From Beta vulgaris subsp. vulgaris (lineage: Eukaryota; Streptophyta; Magnoliopsida; Caryophyllales; Amaranthaceae), in contig NC_079204.1 of the NCBI RefSeq assembly GCF_026745355.1, positions 56,238,342 to 56,302,341 on the forward strand: a stretch of DNA of 64,000 nucleotides. The letters run 5' to 3'. This document shows positions 1 through 10,545 of the stretch, piece by piece. The notes below the pieces were generated by a model that saw nothing but the letters and a program-made list of their open reading frames with translations, was not told the origin of the DNA and ran no database searches. Position numbers and translations under genes: made by a program. The stretch's first letter is position 1; each line of letters opens with the position of its first letter.

Positions 1-606
1 CGGCGAGAATTCAAAAGACGAATCAGATAGCGAACTAGATAACACTGTTTTTCGATGTTGTGTGATTAGAAGCTCAGTTAAATCTTGTCAAAGCTCCACT
101 TGAATGTTATCTTTTTGAGGGACCACTTGAATGAATCTGACTTAAGCTTGAACTTCAGCTTAACTGGTTAAAAGGTTTTATTTTTGTTGGGATCTTCAAG
201 AGCTCTTCTTGTAGATACTCAACATAAGACAGCTCCCATGACCCCATGAGCCATAAGCCACAGAATTTGGCAATCAACCTTCTCCATGTGACATGTCATG
301 TTTCACCCTCTTTTTTGGGACCAATATAAGATATGACAGATTTTGAAGGATCATCTTGGAGAATCTTCACATTATTAGGAATTTTTATTTAGTAATCTTT
401 TTAGTATCTTGAGGAAGGATAATGTAAGATTTATCTCAAAATATTGTGGTAAGTATGAGATAATAATGTTATAAATTTTGCAAGCAGAATTGTTAGTTTT
501 GCTATAGCTCCTCACTTAAACTTGAATTACTTGAGCTTGGTTTGAACTCAAACTTTGACGCAAGCTAGATGTTTCAAGCTCAACCCGAGCTTGGATTGGG
601 GTTATA
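1..606. other. AT-rich stretch, no gene seen
   Basis: No open frame with a recognisable domain, no tRNA-like boxes and no clear terminal repeats were seen on either strand. It ends where the left fragment of a Stowaway-like MITE begins. Confidence 0.5.
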
Positions 607-627
607 CTTCGTCTTATATCATTATAA

Positions 628-1618
628 GATTTTTTAGTAAAAACACCCTTATGTTTGGTGATTTTTAGAACAATCCCCCTTATGTTTTTTTTTTTTGAAA
701 TGCACCCCCAAACGTTTAATAAAAATTTTGGTTGCACCCCCAAAACCTAACTTCCGTCAAATTCAAACGTTTGTGGGGGCTTTTTTTCCATTCTTCCTCC
801 TAAATGTTGTGTGAAATGACATTTATATCCTTGGGTAATAAAACCCTTCAACTAACCTCTTCATCTCTCTCATTCAATTCCTTCGTTCTCTGAATTCATC
901 TCTCTCACTTGCTTCAGTCAGAAATTTTCAACCTTTGGCTTATTGTCTTGAATCCTTGCTATTTCACTCTTTAAAAACGTTACTTCATGTGTCAACAACC
1001 TCTTCTCCAGCACCAGTTCATTAGTGACCACCTTCTGCCACTCCTCCTGGTTCTTGTCAACCCATCCAAAGAATCCACACCCTTCTCTTCCAGTATGAAC
1101 ATCTGAGAATTTGCAGGCATAGAAACTCCTCCGAGGATTGTCATGCGTCCATGACCTCAAAATCTTAGCAGGAATTCGACAATTGCAGTTGGTTGCCATA
1201 ACCCTAATTGAACAATTAACCCAAATTAATTGTAGCAAATAAACCCTAGAATCGCAAAATTGCCCAAAATTTAATGCCTAGAAATGAATGTAACACTTAC
1301 TTGATTTGAAGGATGTCAGGAATTGTCAATTGAGAGTGGAATTGCAATTTTCTGTTCGAAAATTTGGATTACCAGCTTCAATTTGGGGATGTCGGAAAAT
1401 GACCATTGTGAGAGAGGGAATGTCCTGATTTGGGGATGAAGTGGTTGTTATATAATAGCTTAGGTGGGCCCCACAAATGTCTGAATTTGACGGAAGTTAG
1501 GTTTTGGGGGTGCAACAAAAAAAATTATAAAACGTTTGGGGGTGCATTTCAAAAAAAAAAACATAAGGGGGATTGTTCTAAAAATCACCAAACATAAGGG
1601 TGTTTTTACCAAAAAATC
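628..1618. mobile_element. Small Mutator-like element (non-autonomous MULE) carrying a GRF zinc-finger gene
   Basis: A 991-bp element with inverted terminal repeats of about 135 bp (628-765 and 1485-1618). The arms start gattttttagtaaaaac and gattttttggtaaaaac and are nearly identical for their whole length. An 8-bp duplication, cattataa, flanks it at 620-627 and 1619-1626. Long TIRs and an 8-bp duplication are typical of the Mutator superfamily. Each TIR contains short repeats of the type caccc..ttatg and cacccccaaa, and ends inward in ctaacttccgtcaaattc. There is no transposase, so any movement must depend on another element. The only gene is a GRF zinc-finger ORF near the right end, on the minus strand. 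Confidence 0.85.
918..1199 (-). CDS. GRF-type zinc-finger protein carried by a MULE
   Basis: A 93-aa intact ORF. I chose the ATG at 1199 because it directly precedes the first zinc ligands (C5-N-C7); an in-frame upstream ATG at 1238 would add 13 unrelated residues. The GRF signature is complete: a CxC pair, the SWTHDNPRRSFYAC block, then GCGFFGWVD. The C-terminal half (about 50-85) is rich in E, L and K and looks like a short coiled coil. GRF fingers bind single-stranded or structured nucleic acid in proteins such as APE2 and TOP3A; small stand-alone plant versions are often annotated as At4g04775-like. The gene lies wholly between the TIRs of the 991-bp MULE, so it travels with the element. 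No transmembrane segment follows, unlike the copy at 16976-17383. Confidence 0.75.
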   Translation of the reverse strand: MATNCNCRIPAKILRSWTHDNPRRSFYACKFSDVHTGREGCGFFGWVDKNQEEWQKVVTNELVLEKRLLTHEVTFLKSEIARIQDNKPKVENF

Positions 1619-2001
1619 CATTATAATATTGTTCGTGTTTCCTTTTCTAATACAACATTTTTCTTGATTTGCCTAAAAATCTTTTGAATTAGTTTTTTTT
1701 TTCCCTTGTTTATTCAAACACAAAGGTTGAATTGTCATATATTTAATGCTATTTCACCCCTTATTCTCCATCCTATTTCCTATAATTGATTTTTTCTTCA
1801 CAACATTAAATGTTTATCATTTCATTTTCAACTTACCCTAATTTCGTAGAAAATGAGAAACAAACACTATAATATAGGCCGGAGGGACTAGCTTTCATAG
1901 GGTCAAGTTAAGCTCGACCTCGGCTTTGTATGTTGTCACTCAAGTGATAACTACATAAAAGCCTACATTAGGTGTTTAGCCATTTAGGTTGTAAGTTGTA
2001 A

Positions 2002-2220
2002 GGGCCTGTTCTCCCCAGCTTATTTTCAGTTCAGTTCAGTTCAGTTCAGTTCAGCTCTTGACAATACTTTTACTCTCACATATCACTATTCATTTCAGTT
2101 TAGTTCAGTTCAATTCAGTTCAGTTCAGTTCAGATCAGTTCAGTTCAATTCAGTTCAGTTCAATTCAATTTAGTTCAGTTCAGTTCAGTTTAGCTGTTTT
2201 ATGCCGAAGAGAACAGGCCC
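2002..2220. mobile_element. Tourist-type MITE filled with CAGTT pentamers
   Basis: A 219-bp element with ends gggcctgttctcccc and (reverse complement) gggcctgttctcttc, flanked by the 3-bp duplication TAA (1999-2001, 2221-2223), as for PIF/Harbinger MITEs. Almost the whole interior is CAGTT and its transition variants (CAATT, CAGAT). A unique block is shared with the other copies: ctcttgacaatactttta, followed by ctctcacatatcactattca. Confidence 0.88.
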
Positions 2221-2496
2221 TAAACCTTAAATTGGCAAACTTCATACCAAAATTGGCAATAACTTTTGCACTCACTCCAACTACTACACTGTTTACTCAA
2301 ATCTTAGCAACAGTAACTTTTGGCAACTGTTTAGAAGAAGCACAACAACCCAACTGTTTAAAAAAAAAAAAAAACAACTTTTTTTTCTTTTCTTTTTTGG
2401 TGACGAGAAGTGAATGGCCAACTCGGGCTATATGAGTGAAACCCACATTCCATGTAACCAGGTTAATATGAACTCTGGAGGCAAGGAGATAGTTTC

Positions 2497-2934
2497 TGTT
2501 AAATATGGGTCTGCGCCGCACCCATCACAAAGAGAAAGAGTCCACTTTACAACACAAAGGAGGTTCCACCTTAAAATCATATGGCGATAAGGGGAGTAAC
2601 CCCTTTGCATTATAAAGTGAACCCATCTCTCTTATTTAATCAATGTGGGACACTCACATGTGGTGTGCGCTATACATCATAGCTTCAACACTCCCCCTCA
2701 CATGTGAGGTCCCTTTTTCAATTGGCCCAGAGTAATTAACGGTCCCAGTCGTGGGCCTGACTCTGATATCATGTCAAGGGACCAACTCAACCAAAAGCTT
2801 AAGCTTTTGGTTGAGTTGGTCTTTTGACAATTACTCCCCTTATCGCCATATGGTTTTAAGGTGGAACCTCCTTTGCATTGTGAAGTGGACTACTCTCTCC
2901 TTGTGATGGGTGCAGCCCAGGCCCATATTTAACA
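2497..2934 (-). mobile_element. TRIM/SMART-type miniature LTR retroelement with inverted termini
   Basis: A 438-bp element, TG..CA, flanked by the 5-bp duplication gtttc (2492-2496, 2935-2939). Read on the minus strand, a tRNA-iMet-like primer site (tgatatcagagtc, 2759-2771) directly abuts a terminal segment ending in TGACA at 2772. A purine tract (gtgagggggag) lies before the other terminus. Unusually, the outer ~105 bp at the two ends are inverted copies of one another (both read TGTTAAATATGGG from outside). A perfect palindrome centred on aagcttaagctt lies at 2780-2822. There is no coding capacity. SMART elements of a few hundred bp with the same ctcaaccaaaagcttaag motif are known in plants. 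Confidence 0.72.
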
Positions 2935-2984
2935 GTTTCTCCCACATGAATACATTGTTATGGTGACAAGTCTCGAACTCAAAG

Positions 2985-3357
2985 CCTAATATATCACATG
3001 TGATGTGACGCTTAAACCATCCTACTCTTAAACCATCCTACTCTGGCTCGGTAGGGTAACAACCCAACTTATTACACTTTGTTTTGGGATGTGATGTGCA
3101 TGAACACAATCTGGGGTGGCGTGAGCGTGACTGTACAGGTACAGTATCATGGCTGTGAGCTGTGTTGAAAATCCCTACTCTTTGTTAATGCACAGTAACA
3201 ATCTCTTATCAGAGATTTGGTTGCAGTTTTTTTTACTTTCTTGACTTTTCTTTCTGTACTCTGTCGAATCAATTTGTTGTACCTTCTTAGTTCTCCTAGT
3301 GAGATCTTTTGGAGTTGATATATCCAAGGGAGTTGATATATCCATACATAATTTTTA
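2985..3357. other. Intergenic, no gene seen
   Basis: AT-rich sequence with several short open frames that show no domain or composition suggesting a protein. A direct repeat of a few words (ggagttgatatatcca) occurs near 3311-3342. Confidence 0.4.
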
Positions 3358-3359
3358 TA

Positions 3360-3616
3360 TTCTCTCTGTCCCGATTTAGTTGCTACATTTGCTTTATCAC
3401 AGTTTACGAGATACAACTTCAAACATCAATATTTTAAGTTACATATATAAAAAAATTATAAAAATTATATATTTGGAAAATACAAATTGGGATGAATCAA
3501 AGAAGATCCAACATGACTATGTTTTTTCTTATATATATGGAGTAAAATATAGTCAAAGTTATGACGTGAATAGTGCCTACGGTCAAAATGTAGCAACTAA
3601 ATTGGGACGGATGGAG
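3360..3616. mobile_element. Stowaway-type MITE
   Basis: A 257-bp element between TA dinucleotides (3358-3359, 3617-3618). The ends are inverted: ctctctgtcccgatttagt and the complement of actaaattgggacggatgg, continuing into gttgctacattt. It contains the core related to catgactatgtttt that recurs in other MITEs of this window. Confidence 0.85.
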
Positions 3617-3725
3617 TAATATTTTAAAAAAGTTATTATTTGGTTGATATAAAAATATACGGAAAGTTGAACTTTTTTGTAAGTAAAATATAAGATGATG
3701 TTGTTTGAGTGACAAATATCAAATA

Positions 3726-3982
3726 CTTCCTCCGTTTAGTTTTACTTGCAACGGTTTGACTTTTACACTATTCACCAATTCTACTTAGTTTACATTTGGT
3801 GATTTATAGTTAAGGAAAAACATATTCATGTGGGATCTTATTAGATTCGTCTGAATGTATATCTTCCGAATATATACTTTTTATAATTTTTATTTATCGG
3901 TAATTAGACTTATTGATGGTTGAAAATATGCATTGGCAAACGTGAAAGTCAAACTGTTGCAAGTAAAAAGAAACAGAGGAAG
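3726..3982. mobile_element. Stowaway-type MITE
   Basis: A 257-bp element with TA duplications at 3724-3725 and 3983-3984. The terminal arms read cttcctccgtttagttttac and the complement of gtaaaaagaaacagaggaag, extending to gcaacggtttgac. The shared core (tcatgtgggatctta, then gattcgtctgaatg) lies near 3828-3860. Confidence 0.85.
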
Positions 3983-3984
3983 TA

Positions 3985-4851
3985 TGTGGGAAGTTGCACT
4001 TTTTTGTGGGCCCTTTCATCTCCTTTTACATGACTTACTTCATGATTTGGGTTATAGAATGTTCAAACATGAATTGGATCATTCTATGACCCTGTTCAAA
4101 ATATGAAAAAACCATCGATTGAATGCTAAGTTTTTTTTGACCTTGCCGGATGACCCAATTTTATGGCCAATTCTACCATAAGTGGACATTCTCTTAGATA
4201 GCAGTTTCTACGTTTGGTTTACAAATTTGTTTGCAGACCAAGGCTATATGATGAGGAGTTACAAAGTAACAAATATATTTGTAGTACTAATAATTTGATT
4301 GGCATTGTCTTTTTAGAGGTCTTTTATAAGGTAATTTTCCGTGGTGTATTAGGAAAACAAATTTTTTATGGTGTAGCAATCCATAAATCATTGCTTCTTT
4401 TGTAAAGAGAACTCAAATGACATGATAAGTTGTTCAGAAAAAACTTCTAAGAAAATTGGGGACAAAAATAACAATTTCAATGAAATTCAGGTAAGAGAAT
4501 ATTATTACTTAGTAAAAGGGTGAAAGATCAAAAAGTTTGTCTACATATTTTTATAATTACATATAACTATAAGACTTTATTATGTTTATTTTGAAACATT
4601 AAGCGTTGATATTGTAGTGGATTAATAGTTAAACTCCCACATTTCATTTCAAAGGTCATATGTTCGTATTCTAGTAACTACAACTGTGCATATTTAGAAA
4701 ATCCTCCATCTATGACGATTATTCAATCATTACAACTGTGAGCGATCACTCATTTCGTCAGTTTTGCATCTCTTCGGTTGGTTTATGACGATTATTTGTC
4801 ATATAAGGCCAGATGTTTCTGTGTTTAAATGAACTCTAATTAATTATCATG
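3985..4851. other. Intergenic, no gene; possible decayed SINE
   Basis: AT-rich. Around 4612-4685 a tRNA-like pair of boxes can be seen (tagtggattaatagttaaa and atatgttcgtattct), suggesting an old SINE. Nothing else is recognisable. Confidence 0.35.
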
Positions 4852-4853
4852 TA

Positions 4854-5126
4854 CTCTCTCTGTTTTTATTTATTTGCTACATTTTTCAAAAAGGATTGCT
4901 ATTTTTTATTTGCTACATTTCCTTATTAGGAGACTTGGCCCACCAAAAAGTAATCGTATTATATTTGTTTCCCTTCTTTTTCCACCAAAAAGTACTACTT
5001 TTTTCCCTATTCTCCACCCTATTTAATGCTAAAGGGGTCAAAAAGTACACTAAAAAAGAATGAAAATGACATCTCCTAAATTCTCGTATAAACCAAAATG
5101 TAGCAAATAAATAAAAGCGGAGGGAG
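4854..5126. mobile_element. Stowaway-type MITE
   Basis: A 273-bp element with TA at 4852-4853 and 5127-5128. The arms are ctctctctgttttta then tttatttgctacattt, and the complement of aaatgtagcaaataaata followed by aaagcggagggag. It is internally T-rich and has no ORF of its own. Confidence 0.85.
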
Positions 5127-5128
5127 TA

Positions 5129-5769
5129 TATGTTTATGAAAGCAAAGTAAAGAAACTCTCTCAATTACAAAAGCACAAAGTCATTGTTCATCACACAAAA
5201 ACCATTCATACACTTGTTCTCATTTAACAATTATCATAGTGACGTGATCATCGTTGTTTCTTCTTTGTATCTCGAGAGTGAATTTCATGTAACCCATGCT
5301 CAAAGTAAGGGTCGGAATATTACTTTTCGAATCGCACCTAGAAGATTGTTCATTGTTATTTCTAGTAGTTAAACTCGTGATCCTTGTAACTTGTTGGTAG
5401 TAATCCTAACAGTTATCATCCATCCTAAATGCAAGAGTAGAGTGGGAAAGATAACAGAAAACATATCATTTCTATTAGAATATGATGCAATTTCTAGTCA
5501 TCAGTAAGGGCTGAGACATTAAGCAGCTACTTAGCTACATTTGCTCTCTTTTACCCTGTTTGTTTTTCCTTCTTTTTGGGTATGCCATATCACCATGACA
5601 CCATCTATAGTTCTATACCAATTAATCATCTAAGACCAAAGAAGAAATGAAGTAAGCAGATGTGGGAAGGATCTATAGATGCACAAAAGTATTACATGCT
5701 CATATCTGTACTGTACACCGGCAAAAACATAGCTCTGACGTTCCTGGATGAAGACTTGGATATTTCAAA
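5129..5769. other. 3' flank of the S1-domain gene
   Basis: Non-coding. The part nearest 5770 should hold the 3' UTR of the minus-strand S1-domain gene. No further gene or repeat was recognised. Confidence 0.4.
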
Positions 5770-8700
5770 TCACGGAACGCGTTCAAGAACCCGTTGTAAT
5801 GCTTTTTTGATACCTTCCTGATCAAGTGATGTTGTCATCTGTATTTCCTGAACCTAAACCAGTGAAGAAGGAAAAAGCTTCAACAGAGAGTTGTAAAATA
5901 TGAGGTGCTTTAGTATTGGGGGGGCTGGGGAGGGGGAGAGAGTGGACATTGTAGTTATATCCCTATCTCAGAGATGAGCAAAAGAATCCAATCTCGGGGC
6001 ATTTCTTCCGAAAAGACGCCACACCCAAATTAGTCAGGAAATGTCCACAAAATCCGTGTATGTTAGAAACATAAATACTGCCCATGAGTTGGATGCCTTT
6101 TTGCCCATCTCTATGGAGGGGGTATCACTCCTCTGTGAGGATGAAGTTGCCAATTCACACACCTGCCTTCCGGCACGAGCAAGTAAAGTGTATTGGTTAT
6201 CAGTTGCTGGTGCCTGTCAATAACATTGAAAACAGGCTTAGAAAATGATATGGAAAGAAAATGGGTGAGTATATTGTAGATGGTATGAATGAGAGACACT
6301 AACATTAGAAAGCCAGAGTTGTAGATCTTGTGACACAACCCGTTTCTCAAAGCCTTGCCGTCTGATTCTGACTTCACTTATTCTGCATAAATAATGTCAG
6401 AAAAGTAAACCTCGAAGAATGGTCAAAAGTCGAGAATTCAGTAGCAGGAATGAATCCGTGCAAAGAATCAGGAAAGACAAGAAAAGAAAAACCATTTGTA
6501 GAAAACTAGGTCATGGTGAAGTTGTTAATGGTTTAATGTTGAGGGTCGGAGTATATTGCATGTTTATGTCTAGAGTTCTAGACTCTAGACTGACCTTTGT
6601 GCCTCATATGAGCCAGGCTTATCAAACTCAACTTCATGAGTTTTGGATTAACTTAAATAACCAATTATTCGAGCATCAACTATCAAGCAAGCAAGAAATT
6701 GTCACTGCCTAAAACCAGAAGAAAACCATTCGCTGTAAAAATGTAAAATGCTTGCACATTTTAGAAAATTTTGACAAGTTTCAGATGTTGGCTTCACACA
6801 TATTAGAGTATATAAAATCAGGATATGGAAGCAATACCCCTCTTCCATTAATAACTCCTTAAATATTTCCTCAAGCCCTGGAAGTGGTTGAATATCAAAG
6901 CTTTCACTTGTGCTTGTAGAACCAGGACTTGTTGCGCCATCCTGTTTAGAAATTCAAATAGAACTCCTTTCTTAGATTGGTCGGAGGCATTTTTAACCCC
7001 TGAGTGAAGGGAAAAGTGATTTGAAGTTGGACATACCTGAGGAATCACTTTGTCCAAGGTCTCGAGCAATGGGTCTTCCTCCAGTTGCCTGATTGACAAT
7101 GTGATTCTCGATTTTTCCCTGCATTTATCTTCTATAAGATTGGAGCAGTATAGTGGAGTTAACAGATATAGCATGCACACACATGGGGTAAAAAAAAGGT
7201 ACAGCAACGTCAACAACCACTCAATGCGGATTCAAGCAGTCATCAGACTAGGTCCAACTTAGGCTCTGTGCTCCTCACCTTCTTTGCACTAAATTCAGGG
7301 AAAATGATTTCAAGTATGTTTAGACAAGTTAAGTTCAGATCTACCTCTCCAAATAAAAAAGTTAAGTTTGTAGCTAATAAGTTCAAATAAGTTAAGTTCA
7401 AGGCCAATAAATTCCGATCAATTTGGATCAGGGCGAATAAGAGCTATCCAAGTTCAAACTACAATTACAATTAGTTCTACTATGTTGAGTTGAGGGCCAA
7501 TAAGTTCAGATAAGTGAAGAGCAGGTAAAGAGAATGCTGCACTCTTAGGCAATGTAACTGATGAATGATGACAAGTCTGGATTAGTAGAAACAACATTTT
7601 TCAAAGATCAGCAGAGACAGTTTACGGAAAGATAATAGAACAGAAAAAGGTTTATAAATGTTCACAGACAAGATTGTTTTCTTCCTATACCTTATGGTTA
7701 CTCTTCTCCATTCTCATTTCACAAAATGAATGATCAACAAGCAAAAAGATGAACGGTTTGATCGATGACCACAAAACAAGGAGATGCAAGATATTGAGGA
7801 CTGCGATTTTCAAATTTTAGTGAGCTACCGACCAAGCACACACTTTAAGCAGATTGTTTTAATTAGCGGTTTTTACCTGTTGATGTTAACAACCTTAGCC
7901 CTCACCATATCACCCTCCCTTAAAACATCTCTAACATCTTGAACATAGTCCCATGAAACCTCCGAGACATGTACTAAACCAGTAAGATGGTATTTTCCTG
8001 CATTTATAATTTACATAGATCAGGAAACCTAAATATTCCATGAGAAAACTATCACAGTAACAAAAGATTCAAGCCATTCATACCATCAGGAAATCGCAGA
8101 TGAAGAAAGGCACCATAATCCTCAACCATACCAACCATCGCCTCAAAGATGTCCCCCTCATTAATCTTCTCAGAATACTTTGACCAAGCGGCCTCTTTCT
8201 CAGAAAAAATCAACTTCTTGCTGTCCTCATCTGCCTCAATCACCTGTTCCAAAAATGACAGCGAAATGTATGATAAAAGTAAAACCTCAAAGGTTTTTAG
8301 TACCAAAGCTATTTTCATTCTGCAAATTAAGATATAATGATGCAATATTAAAATGAAATTCAGAGTCACTGAGAAGGTTCTACACGGACTTCTACTAACT
8401 TAAGTTTTGAGGACCATTTTTTCTTTCTACTTTTTTTTTTTCTAATGCTGCCAGAAGAGCATAAAAACTTACTCATGGTTGTATTTTGTAAAGAAAGACC
8501 AGATCCAAGAACACAAAAGTTTCCAATTGAACTGCTTATATAAGTTACCTTCATGTCGATGACAGACCCAATAAGTCCTCTTGCAATTTGTTGTATTGTC
8601 TTCTTTTGCTCTGCATCAAGAGCCAGCATAACAATTAGCAAATTTACCGTTCCTGTTACTAAATCACAGTAATATACAAGCAATTATCCAAACAAAGATG

Positions 8701-10545
8701 AAAACTTAATGCGATAATTTACCAGATTTGTATGGGAAAGTTGTGCATTCAGAGTTTACATAATTAGTAAGTCTACTAGAAAATTCATACAGCTGTAATT
8801 AGAACCACAGGCCCCTTTCTTTCATGAAGTGTCCTCTACATATCACATACAAGAAAGGAAGTGAAGTACCTTTACAAGAATATGATGGGCCCAATAGTGG
8901 AAAAGGAAGAAAACCGACAAGCGAATAGAAACGCACTAACAAGCCCCCATTGTTGAAGCCTTCAACTCTTCCCTCATAGATGGATCCTGTTTCTTTGTAT
9001 TTCTTAGCTGCCTCCCAGTCAGCAGGCCTCTATTTCTTCATGGCAATAGATGCATTAGGATATAGAAATAATACAACCATCCAACTCCAATGGGAAAAAT
9101 GAAGCTTCAACATTAACAACATATATATTACCCCAATGCCTCTAACCAGGCCACAGGGATAGTCTCTCATCCCAAATACAAAGAGATTATTTCAATTGAC
9201 CCTTAATCTAATGCACATCGACGTATGCTACTTTTACAATATACAAGAAGCGTAGAGAATAGAACGAGCCATTTTATTTTATACCATTACTCCCTCCGTC
9301 CCAATTTTGTTGCAACATTTGTCTTTTCATGGTCTTCAAGAAAAGACACCTTTGACTACTTAAACCTTAATTTACGTGTTAGTAAAAATTATAAAAGTTG
9401 ATATTGTGGAAAATACACATTAAGACAAATTTAGCAAGATCACACACTACAATCCTTTTTCTTATATATTAGTGAAAAACTGTGAGAGACCATAAAAAAA
9501 ACAAATGTTGCAACTAATTCGAGACGGAAGGAGTATCATACAAAAGCCTAAAAACAGTAGAGTTTTGACTCAAATGCTAGTTAACAGCCAACACCAAGCT
9601 TCCTCTAAAACTAATTTCCATAAAATGCCCTGTAAAATTCATCCACTAACACAAAACTCTAGTAATTCAGGATTTCAGACGAAGTTCCAAAATTCAGTCA
9701 GTGGCCTTTTCCAATTCTCAAAAACTAAACAATACCATCCTTTTTTCTGATAGTTGGTATATCCATTTAGACTAAGGGCACGTTCTATTCACCTTAAAAA
9801 CTTAAGTTTAACTTACAGATAAGTTCCGATAAGTTCAAATAAGTTTTAACACCTTATAATATGAACTTCAATACGGGCATGTTCTCTTCGGCATAAAACA
9901 GCTGAATTGAATTGAATTGAAAGTAAAAGTATTGTCAAGTATTGTCGAGAGCTGAAGTGAACTAAATTGAACTGAAAAAAAGTTGGGGAGAACAGGACTA
10001 CGTTCCAAACTTCCAATACAGTAGAAATTCTCAAACAATAAACTTTGCACCCATTTCAAACTTTATAAGGCATTATTACAAACTTTTTAGAAGTGGGTAT
10101 ACTAAAAATACTTACTTTAGTTAGCAATTTCATTGTAAAATCAAAATCCCACCTCCCACAAATAGAAAAATGCAATCTTTTCCATCAATTATCACCCAAC
10201 AAAAGCTAAAAAATCCAAAAACTTAAAAAATGAAGTTGAAATAAAACTCACCCGAATTGGGCGAGTAGGTTCAGATTCAGGAGATAGAGAAGATTCATCC
10301 ATATCTTCATCAACTTTAGCATCTGAAGAAGCATTAATTTGAGCTGCATAAACTGGGTATCTGTTAATTCCAGATTTTCGGTTGAAATTCAAGAGATTAT
10401 TATTAATAATACATGGGATGTAATTGTATGAAACATTAGAGAAAGAACATGAACTAGAAGGTAATTCATTAGCTGAAATTTGTGAGTGAAAACAAAGATT
10501 TGTCAATGAACCTACTCCTAAAGATGAAACATTGAAAATTGGCAT
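5770..10545 (-). CDS. Chloroplast S1-domain RNA-binding protein (SRRP1-like)
   Basis: Ten exons join in frame to 398 aa: 10252-10545, 8870-9029, 8549-8610, 8084-8243, 7877-7997, 7037-7118, 6838-6941, 6304-6382, 6163-6213 and 5770-5853, all with GT..AG introns. The first ~80 residues are Ser/Asn/Thr-rich with few acidic residues, as in a chloroplast transit peptide, followed by an acidic stretch (DEDMDESS). Two S1 (OB-fold) RNA-binding domains follow: about 110-190 (SIYEGRVEGFNNGGLLV) and about 205-290 (GDIFEAMVGMVEDYGAFLHL to SRITLSIRQLEED). The conserved C-terminus ends in ALQRVLERVP. Length and two-S1 layout best fit Arabidopsis SRRP1 (At3g23700), linked to chloroplast RNA processing; the related PDE338/RLSB is the alternative. 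Intron 1 holds a Stowaway MITE and an old CAGTT MITE. Confidence 0.82.
9290..9533. mobile_element. Stowaway-type MITE in intron 1 of the S1-domain gene
   Basis: A 244-bp element with TA at 9288-9289 and 9534-9535. The arms are ctccctccgtcccaatttt and the complement of aattcgagacggaaggag, running into gttgcaacatttg. A degenerate form of the common MITE core lies around 9405-9465. Confidence 0.85.
9776..9860. repeat. Possible decayed Tourist-type fragment
   Basis: It starts TAA then gggcacgttctattcacc, like the Tourist termini elsewhere, and runs into aagttcaaataagtt repeats. I cannot find a matching right end. Similar aagttaagttcaa repeats occur at about 7320-7510 in another intron. Confidence 0.35.
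9875..9998. mobile_element. Decayed short copy of the CAGTT Tourist MITE
   Basis: A 124-bp copy in intron 1 of the S1-domain gene, in reverse orientation. It has gggcatgttctcttcggc at one end and ggggagaacaggac at the other, between TAC trinucleotides. Only a few pentamers remain and the central block (agtaaaagtattgtcaag) is still recognisable, so this is an older or contracted copy. Confidence 0.72.

Larger units (their letters stand above)
607..1888. mobile_element. Stowaway-like MITE split by a MULE insertion
   Basis: The left piece (607-627) and right piece (1627-1888) are the two halves of one roughly 283-bp element flanked by TA. The left end reads acttcgtcttatat; the reverse complement of the right end reads tagtccctccggcctatatt. 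Past the join, both ends continue with similar sequence (gttcgtgtttccttttcta against gtttgtttctcattttcta). The element resembles the MITEs at 42859 and 52904. The MULE at 628-1618 lies between the halves. The left boundary is short and therefore less certain. Confidence 0.6.

Noticed and set aside
2058..2435. ORFs reading SVQF-type repeats in all CAGTT MITEs (2058-2435, 45923-46297, 46447-46665, 60098-60409)
   Set aside because: These are translations of a degenerate pentamer array in which stops are rare; they lie inside TIR-bounded MITEs and have no start context or domain.
7303..7520. aagttaagttcaa repeats in an intron of the S1-domain gene as a further MITE
   Set aside because: No ends or duplication can be defined; only a general likeness to Tourist interiors.
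8052..8369. 105-codon minus-strand ORF as a separate gene
   Set aside because: It is exon 4 of the S1-domain gene read through into introns on both sides.
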